Origin: Xanthobacteraceae bacterium
Lineage (GTDB): Bacteria > Pseudomonadota > Alphaproteobacteria > Rhizobiales > Xanthobacteraceae
Direction of reading: 5' to 3'
DNA: 64,000 nt
NCBI GenBank assembly: GCA_023954195.1
Contig: JAMLIK010000002.1
Span: 372,001-436,000 of the forward strand
How positions within the stretch are numbered: the first letter of the stretch is position 1; every line of letters begins with the position of its first letter. The notes under the pieces were generated by a model. It saw nothing but the letters and a program-made list of their open reading frames with translations. It had not been told where the DNA came from and did not search any database. Of this stretch, positions 57,858-64,000 are shown piece after piece. The position numbers were made by a program, and so were the translations under genes.

Positions 57858-58120
57858 ACGAGAACACCACCCCATCGCCGGTTTCGTTGCCGGACCGGCT
57901 GTCGATCGATCCGCGCAGCCCGTATTACGACGCCGACCTGCTCGCTCACGATATCGGCATCCGCTTCAAGGGCGTCGAGAAGACCAATGTCGAGGAATAT
58001 TGCGTCAGCGAGGGCTGGATTCGCGTGTCCGCCGGCGCCGCCAGGGATCGCCACGGCAATCCGCTGACCATCAAGCTTAGCGGCACAGTGGAGCCGTATT
58101 TCCGCGACGCCGGAACCTGA
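57854..58120 (+). CDS. DUF3297 family protein
   Basis: This 88-residue protein of unknown function has a highly conserved core: LSIDPRSPYYDADLL, GIRFKGVEKTNVEEYCVSEG and GNPLTIKLSGTVEPYF. The start appears to be TTG at 57854, overlapping the last four bases of the glutathione peroxidase gene (TTGA); no ATG or GTG start is compatible with the conserved region. Stop-start overlap suggests translational coupling. The conserved core matches what I know of DUF3297 proteins in proteobacteria. Confidence 0.82.
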   Translation: MNENTTPSPVSLPDRLSIDPRSPYYDADLLAHDIGIRFKGVEKTNVEEYCVSEGWIRVSAGAARDRHGNPLTIKLSGTVEPYFRDAGT

Positions 58121-58142
58121 TCGACGCGGGCGGGGTTTCATC

Positions 58143-59312
58143 ATGCCGGTTCGCATCACTGACTTGCGCGAGGTCACGAGGCCGATCGCCTCCGCCATCC
58201 GCAACGCCTATATCGACTTCTCGAAGATGACGACCAGCCTCGTCGCCGTCGTCACCAATGTCGAGCGCAACGGTAGGCCGGTGGTCGGCTACGGCTTCAA
58301 CTCGAACGGCCGCTACGGCCAGGGCGGGCTGATCCGCGAGCGCTTCGCGGGGCGCCTCACCGGGGCCGATCCGGCGACGCTGCTTGACGACAGCGGCGAC
58401 AACCTCGATCCCGACAAGGTGTGGGCCGCGCTGATGACCAACGAAAAGCCGGGCGGCCACGGCGAGCGCTCGGTCGCGGTCGGCACCATCGACATGGCGG
58501 TGTGGGACGCGGTGGCCAAGATCGCCGGCAAGCCGCTGTTTCGCCTGCTCGCGGAGCGGCACGGCCGCGCCGCCGATCCGCGCGTGTTCGTCTACGCCGC
58601 GGGCGGCTACTACTATCCCGGCAAGGGTCTCGACAAGCTGCGGCAGGAGATGCGCGGCTATCTCGATCGCGGCTACAGCGTGGTCAAGATGAAGATCGGC
58701 GGCGCGACCATCGCCGAGGATCGCGCCCGCATCGAGGCGGTGCTGACGGAAATCGGCTCACAGGCGCGGCTCGCGGTGGACGCCAACGGCCGCTTCGACC
58801 TCGAAACCGCGATCGCCTACGCCAAAATGCTGCGCGACTATCCGCTGTTCTGGTACGAGGAAGCCGGCGATCCGCTCGATTATCAGTTGCAGGCGGCGCT
58901 AGCGGAATTCTATCCGGGGCCGATGGCGACCGGCGAAAACCTGTTCAGCCATCAGGACGCGCGCAATCTCATCCGCCACGGCGGGATGCGGCCGGACCGC
59001 GACTTCCTGCAATTCGACTGCGCGCTGTCCTACGGGCTGTGCGAATACCGGCGCACGCTGCGGATGCTCGACGCTCATGGCTGGTCGCCGTCGCGCTGCA
59101 TTCCGCACGGCGGCCACCAGATGTCGCTGAACATCGCCGCCGGCCTCGGCCTCGGCGGCAATGAGAGCTATCCGGATCTGTTCCAGCCCTTTGGCGGTTT
59201 TCCCGACGGGGTGAGCGTCGAGAACGGCTACATCGTCATGCCCGAACTGCCGGGCATCGGCTTCGAGGGCAAGGCCGACCTTGCCGCCGAAATGCGGGCG
59301 CTGGCGGCGTAG
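58143..59312 (+). CDS. tarD: D(-)-tartrate dehydratase (enolase superfamily)
   Basis: The 389-residue enzyme belongs to the mandelate racemase group of the enolase superfamily. Catalytic KxK is in VVKMKIGG; metal ligands are in LAVDANGRFD, FWYEEAGDP and MATGENLFSH; the general-acid His is in CIPHGGHQMSL. Length (389) and sequence agree closely with what I recall of the characterised D-tartrate dehydratase of Bradyrhizobium japonicum, which converts D-tartrate to oxaloacetate. It follows the DUF3297 gene by 22 bp. No tartrate transporter gene is adjacent. Confidence 0.9.
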   Translation: MPVRITDLREVTRPIASAIRNAYIDFSKMTTSLVAVVTNVERNGRPVVGYGFNSNGRYGQGGLIRERFAGRLTGADPATLLDDSGDNLDPDKVWAALMTNEKPGGHGERSVAVGTIDMAVWDAVAKIAGKPLFRLLAERHGRAADPRVFVYAAGGYYYPGKGLDKLRQEMRGYLDRGYSVVKMKIGGATIAEDRARIEAVLTEIGSQARLAVDANGRFDLETAIAYAKMLRDYPLFWYEEAGDPLDYQLQAALAEFYPGPMATGENLFSHQDARNLIRHGGMRPDRDFLQFDCALSYGLCEYRRTLRMLDAHGWSPSRCIPHGGHQMSLNIAAGLGLGGNESYPDLFQPFGGFPDGVSVENGYIVMPELPGIGFEGKADLAAEMRALAA

Positions 59313-59324
59313 GGCAACCCCCGC

Positions 59325-59400
59325 CGTCATGCCCGGACTTGATCCGGGCATCCATCTTCTCGAAAAATGATGGATTGCCGGGTCAAGCCCGGCAATGACG
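59325..59400. repeat. Short dispersed repeat between convergent tarD and mcd
   Basis: This 76-bp element consists of CGTCATGCCCGGACTTGATC-CGGGCATCCATC and, after a short AT-rich centre, GATGGATTGCCGGGTCAAGC-CCGGCAATGACG. It has the same end sequences as the other short repeats but a different inner arm (CCCGG-N-CCGGG). It could also serve as a bidirectional transcript end. Confidence 0.85.
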
Positions 59401-59428
59401 GTTGGTTTCCGCCGCAGGACAAACGACT

Positions 59429-60772
59429 CTAAGTCAGCCGCAGCCGCCGCCCCTCGGCCTTGAGCAGCTTCTTCACTGCGCTGGAGGTGACGACGACGTC
59501 GTCATTGGCGTAGGCTTCATGGTTCTTCTCGATGTCGTCGAGGCGATAGAGGTAGTTGACCATCACGCCGGCGGATTCGCGCAAGCCCTTGGCCGAGACG
59601 TCACCGAGCCAGTTGATTTGCTCCAGCCGCGCGCCGTTGCCGAGGTGAAACCGCGCCACCGGGTCCACCGGCTTGCCGCGCGCGTTCTTCGCCTTGACGA
59701 AGTAGTAGGCCGCCAGCGGCTCGATCACCGCGCGCAATTTTTCCACCAGGTCGGGATCGTCGACCCAGGTCCCGTCGTCGAGATGCTTGAGCAGCGCGCG
59801 CTCGTCGTCGCCGAGCGGCGATTCCGTCTCGCGCTTCAGCCAGCGCATGAAGCCCGGCACCGGCGACAGCGTGACGAAGGTGTCGAGCTTCGGCAACTCG
59901 CGGCGCAGTTCCTCCACCACCTGCTTGATGAGGAAATTGCCGAACGAGACGCCGGCAAGGCCGCGCTGGGTGTTGGAAATCGAGTAGAACACGGCGGTGC
60001 GGGCGCTCTCCGCCGGCACCGGCTGGCGCTCCTTCGCGAGCAGCGGCGCGATGGCGCCGGGAATGCCTTCGGTCAGCGCCACCTCGACGAAGATCAGCGG
60101 CTCGTCCGGCAGCGCCGGATGGAAGAAGGCGTAGCAGCGCCGGTCGGTCGGGTCGATGCGCCGGCGCAGGTCGTCCCAATCGTGAATTTCATGCACCGCC
60201 TCGTAGCGGATGACCTTTTCCAGAATGTTGGCGGGGCTCGACCAGTGGATCCGGCGCAGCACGAGGAACCCCCGATTGAACCATGACGTGAACAGGTGTT
60301 CGAGATCGCGATTGACCGTATCGAGGTTCTTGTGCTCCTTGCTCAGGTTCAATAGCTCGGCGCGCATCGCCACCAGTTCGCCGGTGCCGCCGGGGGCGCG
60401 GTTGAGGCGGCGGAACAATTCCTGCCGCCGCGGCTCGGAAGCGAAGTGCAGGTTGCCGCCCGCGCCGCCGACGCCGCTGCGCCACAATTCGATCGCCCGC
60501 TCCACCTTGTCGCGGTCGGGGCCGAAGGCGCGCGCCAGCGTCTCGAAAAAGGCCAGCCGGCCGGCCTCGCCGAGCTGGCGATAGGCGTCGAGCACATTGC
60601 GCGCCAGCACGGTGCCGGAAGCCTCGCCGCGTCCGGAGAGCAGCCCCTCGCACAGCGCCGCCACGCCGTCCGCGTCCAGCGGCGCCGTATTGCTCCAGCC
60701 GCCGCGCCGCAACAGGTTGCGGCCGCGTTCGGAAACCGACGCCAGAAGATCGGAGAAGAAGTCGTTGCTCAT
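59429..60772 (-). CDS. Malonyl-CoA decarboxylase
   Basis: The 447-residue enzyme converts malonyl-CoA to acetyl-CoA and CO2. An N-terminal helical domain (to about residue 170) is followed by a GNAT-like catalytic domain: LFTSWFNRGFLVLRRIHWSSPANILEKVIRYEAVHEI, CYAFFHPALPDEPLIFVEVAL, FYSISNTQRGLAGVSFGNFLIKQV and TLSPVPGFMRWL. I use ATG 60772 (MSNDFFSDLL); an upstream in-frame start adds unconserved residues. No malonate transporter or malonyl-CoA synthetase gene is next to it, unlike in rhizobial matABC loci. Confidence 0.92.
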   Translation of the reverse strand: MSNDFFSDLLASVSERGRNLLRRGGWSNTAPLDADGVAALCEGLLSGRGEASGTVLARNVLDAYRQLGEAGRLAFFETLARAFGPDRDKVERAIELWRSGVGGAGGNLHFASEPRRQELFRRLNRAPGGTGELVAMRAELLNLSKEHKNLDTVNRDLEHLFTSWFNRGFLVLRRIHWSSPANILEKVIRYEAVHEIHDWDDLRRRIDPTDRRCYAFFHPALPDEPLIFVEVALTEGIPGAIAPLLAKERQPVPAESARTAVFYSISNTQRGLAGVSFGNFLIKQVVEELRRELPKLDTFVTLSPVPGFMRWLKRETESPLGDDERALLKHLDDGTWVDDPDLVEKLRAVIEPLAAYYFVKAKNARGKPVDPVARFHLGNGARLEQINWLGDVSAKGLRESAGVMVNYLYRLDDIEKNHEAYANDDVVVTSSAVKKLLKAEGRRLRLT

Positions 60773-60923
60773 GGGCTCGGCGCTCCAGCGGGGTGACGCG
60801 ATCCAGTTTATGCGCCATTCAACCCGCCACAAGGCCCGTTACCCGATCCTCGCGACAGGATTGCGACCGCGCCGGCCCCGGCATGGCCGATTGGGGGCGC
60901 AACGGAAAATTTACGGCGCTTCT

Positions 60924-60950
60924 CCCGAATCGACGGCGGGTCGATTCGGG
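60924..60950. terminator. Perfect 11-bp hairpin between mcd and GIY-YIG genes
   Basis: The exact arms CCCGAATCGAC and GTCGATTCGGG enclose a five-base GC loop. It lies 84 bp after the GIY-YIG gene stop and 151 bp before the mcd start on the minus strand. Neither side has a long T-run, so function as a terminator is only possible. It could equally be a protein-binding palindrome upstream of mcd. Confidence 0.4.
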
Positions 60951-61034
60951 CTCGTTTCGTTCCAGCCTCGTTCCAGGAGTTAACGCGGGGCGCCGCCAGC
61001 GTCGCGTTCTGGGACAGGCGGCCGCGCCGGTCCT

Positions 61035-61295
61035 TCAGCCGGTCGCCTTGGCGGGCGGCGTCAGCGATTTGCGGAATTTGCGGTCGCGCTTGAGATGCCA
61101 CTCGCGGCTCATGGCTTCCTCGCGGGTGGCGAAGCGTTCGACATGGAGCAGCACCCATTGCCGGCCGCGCGTCGAGCGCGCGCCGGTGCCGGCGTTGTGC
61201 TGCGCCAGCCGGCGCTCCACGTCGAGCGTCCATCCGACGTAAGTGAGGGTGCGGCCCGCGCTGGCGCAGCCGATGACGTAGACGAATGAGTCCAT
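61035..61295 (-). CDS. GIY-YIG domain protein (UPF0213/YhbQ-like)
   Basis: The 86-residue protein is little more than one GIY-YIG nuclease domain: FVYVIGCASAGRTLTYVGWTLDVERRLAQHNAG, ARSTRGRQWVLLHVERFATREEAMSREWHLKR. The spacing of the two YV motifs, the Arg and the late Glu is right for the fold. Proteins of this size form a conserved family whose cellular role in DNA repair or other processes is poorly defined. ATG at 61295; the frame remains open far upstream, but that part is not coding. Confidence 0.85.
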   Translation of the reverse strand: MDSFVYVIGCASAGRTLTYVGWTLDVERRLAQHNAGTGARSTRGRQWVLLHVERFATREEAMSREWHLKRDRKFRKSLTPPAKATG

Positions 61296-61412
61296 CGCCC
61301 TATTGCTTCCACGGATCGCGCGGGCTGGCAATCGCGCCGAGGCTTCGGCCGGACGTTGACATCGGCGGCGCGGCGCGGCTTCGCTGCGGGCGACCAATGG
61401 AAAGGATCGGCG

Positions 61413-61760
61413 ATGCGATATGTGGCGATGATGGTCGTGGCGACGGCGGCGGCGGTCGCCCCCGCCGCGCGGGCACAGGATGTGCCGGGAATCGAAATCT
61501 GCACCGCCGAGAAGGACATGGCGCGCCGCACCGGCTGCCTGCAAAGCAACGTCGACTTCCTGAAAACGACCATGACGAAAATGGCGCTCGATCATCAGCG
61601 CAAGCTCGACGCCGCGACACGGCAGATCGACGCGCTGAGAACCGCGCTCACGGCGTTGCAGAAGCAGGTGGACGCGCTTTTGGCCGCCCAAGGCAGCAAG
61701 GCCGAACCCGCCGCGCCGGCCAAGGACGGCAAGGATGGCGGCAAGGACGGCGCGAAATAA
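61413..61760 (+). CDS. Small exported coiled-coil protein of unknown function
   Basis: The 115-residue protein has a signal peptide (MRYVAMMVVATAAAVAPAARA, cleavage near 21), then IEICTAEKDMARRTGCLQSNVDFLKTTM with two cysteines. A predicted coiled coil follows (about residues 48-90, heptad-like leucines). It ends in a low-complexity tail, AKDGKDGGKDGAK. ATG at 61413 follows AAAGGA. I do not recognise a family; it is probably periplasmic. It is divergent from the GIY-YIG gene and 78 bp before the SMP-30 gene. Confidence 0.75.
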   Translation: MRYVAMMVVATAAAVAPAARAQDVPGIEICTAEKDMARRTGCLQSNVDFLKTTMTKMALDHQRKLDAATRQIDALRTALTALQKQVDALLAAQGSKAEPAAPAKDGKDGGKDGAK

Positions 61761-61838
61761 CACCGGGACGTGGCCGTGCCTTGGCAGGCCAGAGGTTGTT
61801 TGCTTTACTCGCGCCAACATCCAAACGGAGAAAGCACC

Positions 61839-62768
61839 ATGACCAAGCCCCGCGTCCTCGCCACCGATCTGGCGTTTCCCGAGGGGCCGGTGGTGCTGCC
61901 GGACGGCTCGGTGGTGCTGGTGGAAATCCGCGCGCAGCAACTCACCCGCGTCTGGCCCGACGGCCGCAAGGAAGTGGTGGCGAAAATGCCGGGCGGGCCG
62001 AACGGCGCGGCGATGGGCCCCGACGGCAAGATCTACGTCTGCAACAACGGCGGCTTTTCCTGGATTCCCTCGCGTGGCACCATGATGCCGGGCGCGCCGG
62101 CGGCGCATGAATATATTGGCGGCTCGATCCAGCGCGTCGATCTTGCCACCGGCCGGGTCGAGACCCTGGCGGAGCGCTGCGGCGAGCATCCCCTGAAAGG
62201 GCCGAACGATCTGGTGTTCGACAGGCAGGGCGGGCTGTGGTTCTCCGATCTCGGCAAGCGCCGCGCCCGCGACATGGATGTCGGCGCGGTCTATTACATG
62301 AAGCCGAACGCCGGCGAGGTGGTGGAAGCGGTGTTCGGCATGCTGCCGGCCAACGGTATCGGCCTGTCGCCGGACGAGAACACCGTCTATGTCGCGGAGA
62401 CGCCGACCGCGCGGCTGTGGGCCTACGATCTGGCGGCGCGCGGCGAGGTGAAGCCGGGCGACGTGATCTATCGCGGCGAGCGCGGCAGGCCGATCTGCGG
62501 CCTCGGCGGCTATCAGATGTTCCACTCGCTGGCGGTGGAAGCCGCCGGCAATGTCTGCGTCGCCACGCTGATTTCCGGCTGCATCTCGGTGATCGCGCCG
62601 GATGGCTCGCTGGTGGAACAGGTCGAGACCGGCGACCGCGTCACCACCAACGTCGCCTTCGGCGGCCCGGAATTGAAAACCGCCTACATCACGCTGTCGG
62701 GGCGCGGCGAATTGATCGCGATGGACTGGCCGCGCGGCGGCCTGCCGCTGAATTTTTTGAACAAGTGA
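61839..62768 (+). CDS. SMP-30/gluconolactonase family protein
   Basis: The 309-residue six-bladed beta-propeller has the metal-site motifs of the SMP-30/gluconolactonase/LRE group: LAFPEGPVVLPDGSVVLVEI (Glu ligand), MGPDGKIYVCNNGG, GPNDLVFDRQGGLWFSDLG (Asn/Asp ligands) and GIGLSPDENTVYVAET. Such enzymes hydrolyse sugar lactones or related esters. ATG at 61839 follows CGGAGAAAG; an upstream in-frame start lacks conservation. The specific lactone is not known, and the enzyme is unrelated in fold to the Pgl at 42696-43436. Confidence 0.87.
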   Translation: MTKPRVLATDLAFPEGPVVLPDGSVVLVEIRAQQLTRVWPDGRKEVVAKMPGGPNGAAMGPDGKIYVCNNGGFSWIPSRGTMMPGAPAAHEYIGGSIQRVDLATGRVETLAERCGEHPLKGPNDLVFDRQGGLWFSDLGKRRARDMDVGAVYYMKPNAGEVVEAVFGMLPANGIGLSPDENTVYVAETPTARLWAYDLAARGEVKPGDVIYRGERGRPICGLGGYQMFHSLAVEAAGNVCVATLISGCISVIAPDGSLVEQVETGDRVTTNVAFGGPELKTAYITLSGRGELIAMDWPRGGLPLNFLNK

Positions 62769-62800
62769 AGATGGCACGGGGCGATCAGCACGCGCGGCTG

Positions 62801-62877
62801 TCATCGTCCGCGAAGGCGGACGATCCAGTAACCCCTGTCACGGAATACTGGATGTCCCGCCTTCGCGGGGCATGACG
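62801..62877. repeat. Short dispersed repeat between SMP-30 and GNAT genes
   Basis: This 77-bp element has a left arm GTCATCGTCCGCGAAGGCGG-ACGATCCAGT and a right arm ATACTGGATGTCCCGCCTTC-GCGGGGCATGACG. Its arms match those of 49061-49162 and 16902-17006 with different inner hairpin bases. It ends 23 bp before the GNAT gene start. Confidence 0.85.
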
Positions 62878-62900
62878 GCGACCGGAAAAAAGGAACGAAG

Positions 62901-63494
62901 ATGCCCTGGCTGCAACCCGTCACCTTGAAGGGCGAACACGCCTCGCTTGAACCGCTGGCGCATGGCCATCGCGAGGGCCTGATCGAGGCCGTCAAGGACG
63001 GCGAACTGTGGACGCTGTGGTACACCGCGATCCCCGCGCCCGACAAAATGGAAGCCGAGATCGCGCGCCGCCTCGACCTGCAAGACAAGGGCGCGATGCT
63101 GCCGTTCACGGTGAAGGACGCCGAGGGCCGGATCGCCGGCATGACCACCTATATGAACGTCGATGCCGCGAACCGCCGGGTCGAGATCGGCTCCACCTGG
63201 TACGCCAGGCGGGTGCAGCGCTCCCCGCTCAACACCCAATGCAAGCTGCTGCTGCTGACGCATGCGTTCGAGACGCTGGATTGCATCGCGGTCGAGTTCC
63301 GCACGCACTTCTTCAATCACCAGTCGCGGCGCGGCATCGAGCGGCTCGGCGCCAAGCAGGACGGCATCCTGCGCAATCACAGCATTTCGCCGAACGGCAC
63401 GTTGCGCGATACCGTGGTGTTCAGCATCATCGCCTCGGAATGGCCGACGGCGAAGGCGCATCTTTCGTATCAATTGAATGACAGAGTGCGGTAG
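62901..63494 (+). CDS. GNAT-family N-acetyltransferase (RimJ/RimL-like)
   Basis: The 197-residue protein starts VTLKGEHASLEPLAHGHREGLIEAV, a RimJ/RimL-type N-terminus. It continues with IAGMTTYMNVDAANRRVEIGSTWYARRVQRSPLNTQCKLLLLTHAFETLDCIAVEF and a closing RGIERLGAKQDGILRNHSI, where acetyl-CoA and the acceptor bind. The acceptor could be a protein N-terminus, an amino acid or an antibiotic; it cannot be told. ATG 62901 follows AAGGAACGAAG. Confidence 0.87.
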   Translation: MPWLQPVTLKGEHASLEPLAHGHREGLIEAVKDGELWTLWYTAIPAPDKMEAEIARRLDLQDKGAMLPFTVKDAEGRIAGMTTYMNVDAANRRVEIGSTWYARRVQRSPLNTQCKLLLLTHAFETLDCIAVEFRTHFFNHQSRRGIERLGAKQDGILRNHSISPNGTLRDTVVFSIIASEWPTAKAHLSYQLNDRVR

Positions 63495-63509
63495 CCCCGC
63501 CAAGGCAAG

Positions 63510-64000
63510 ATGGACACCTTCGATTATGTGATCGTCGGCGCGGGCTCCGCCGGATGCGTGCTCGCCAATCGCCTGAGCGAGGACGCGGGCGTCACGATTT
63601 GCGTGCTGGAAGCGGGGCCGCGCGACTGGCACCCGTACATCCACCTGCCGGCCGGCTTCATCAAGACGTTCTACGATCCGAAGATCAACTGGTGCTATTC
63701 GCAGGAGCCCGGACCGTGGACGGCGGGACGCCGTATCTTCGCGCCGCGCGGCAAGACGCTGGGCGGCTCCAGTTCGATCAACGGCCACATCTACAATCGC
63801 GGCCAGCATCAGGATTTCGACACCTGGGCGCAACTCGGCAACCGCGGCTGGGGCTATCCCGACGTGCTGCCGTATTTCCGGCGGCTGGAGCGGCGGATCG
63901 GCGAGGGCGAGGACGCCTATCGCGGCCGCGACGGCGGCCTGACCGTCACCGACATCGGCTGGCGCGATCCGCTGTGCGACGCCTTCATCGAAGGCGCGGT
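63510..64000 (+). CDS. GMC-family FAD oxidoreductase (choline dehydrogenase-like), C-terminus beyond window
   Basis: The first 163 residues are present. They have the FAD motif DYVIVGAGSAGCVLANRLSED, LEAGPRDW, the GMC signature GKTLGGSSSINGHIYNRG and FDTWAQLGNRGWGYPDVLPYFRRLE. Members oxidise alcohols (choline, other primary alcohols, glucose) with FAD. The start ATG 63510 follows AAGGCA by a few bases and lies 15 bp after the GNAT gene stop. The C-terminal catalytic His-His/Asn region is beyond base 64000, so the substrate class is unknown. Confidence 0.9.
   Translation, partial: MDTFDYVIVGAGSAGCVLANRLSEDAGVTICVLEAGPRDWHPYIHLPAGFIKTFYDPKINWCYSQEPGPWTAGRRIFAPRGKTLGGSSSINGHIYNRGQHQDFDTWAQLGNRGWGYPDVLPYFRRLERRIGEGEDAYRGRDGGLTVTDIGWRDPLCDAFIEGA

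Overview
The window is GC-rich chromosomal DNA. Gene content and repeat style point to an alphaproteobacterium of the Bradyrhizobium/Rhodopseudomonas group (order Hyphomicrobiales). The pointers are a near-canonical D-tartrate dehydratase of the Bradyrhizobium type, class I copper nitrite reductase with NirV, a form II CO-dehydrogenase-like coxSLM set, a BadH-like dehydrogenase, a fused transaldolase/glucose-6-phosphate isomerase, and scattered 'cgtcat...atgacg' palindromic repeats. I see no rRNA, tRNA, insertion sequence, prophage or CRISPR array.

Layout. (1) 1-4376, minus strand: an AT-richer stretch (53% GC in 601-660 by hand count, against 70% in 31801-31860) with three exported proteins: an unknown one cut by the window edge, a trypsin-like protease and a GH25 muramidase. 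A LuxR-type regulator follows. (2) 4377-11639: a 2420-residue type I-secreted protein with an N-terminal serralysin-type zinc protease, three RTX blocks, a cadherin-like domain and four tandem Ig-like repeats. It is divergent from the LuxR gene across a 392-bp region with several inverted repeats. (3) 12038-16773: dadA, then the PQQ operon pqqABCDE, including the 26-residue pqqA. (4) 17028-22267: XRE regulator, SnoaL-like protein and coxSLM with a clear terminator. (5) 22580-24878: BadH-like dehydrogenase, MarR regulator and a VOC dioxygenase-like protein, the last two sharing an operator-like sequence. (6) 25068-27296: nirK and nirV under an NnrR/FNR-type box. (7) 27481-28692: a solute-binding protein.

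(8) 28818-42046: an alpha-glucan/trehalose locus. glgE, treS-maltokinase, glgB and glgX are overlapping on the minus strand; malQ and a GH15 enzyme are divergent. Together they can build branched glucan from trehalose through maltose-1-phosphate and take it apart again. (9) 42164-48804: a tight minus-strand operon for hexose phosphate oxidation (tal-pgi, gnd, zwf, pgl, gntK). (10) 49216-53875: a three-gene operon for a 2-oxoacid:ferredoxin oxidoreductase (korA, korB) and a GltD-like flavoprotein with two [4Fe-4S] clusters, probably an NAD(P)-linked 2-oxoacid-oxidising unit. (11) 54162-64000: mixed metabolic genes (EthD-like protein, proline iminopeptidase, amidase, glutathione peroxidase, DUF3297 protein, D-tartrate dehydratase, malonyl-CoA decarboxylase, GIY-YIG protein, small exported coiled-coil protein, SMP-30 lactonase, GNAT acetyltransferase, and the start of a GMC oxidoreductase).

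Most promising for follow-up are the secreted protease/muramidase/RTX region with its divergent LuxR regulator and related inverted repeats, the kor operon with its own flavoprotein, the MarR/VOC operator pair, and the dispersed repeats, one of which supplies the last codons and stop of gntK.
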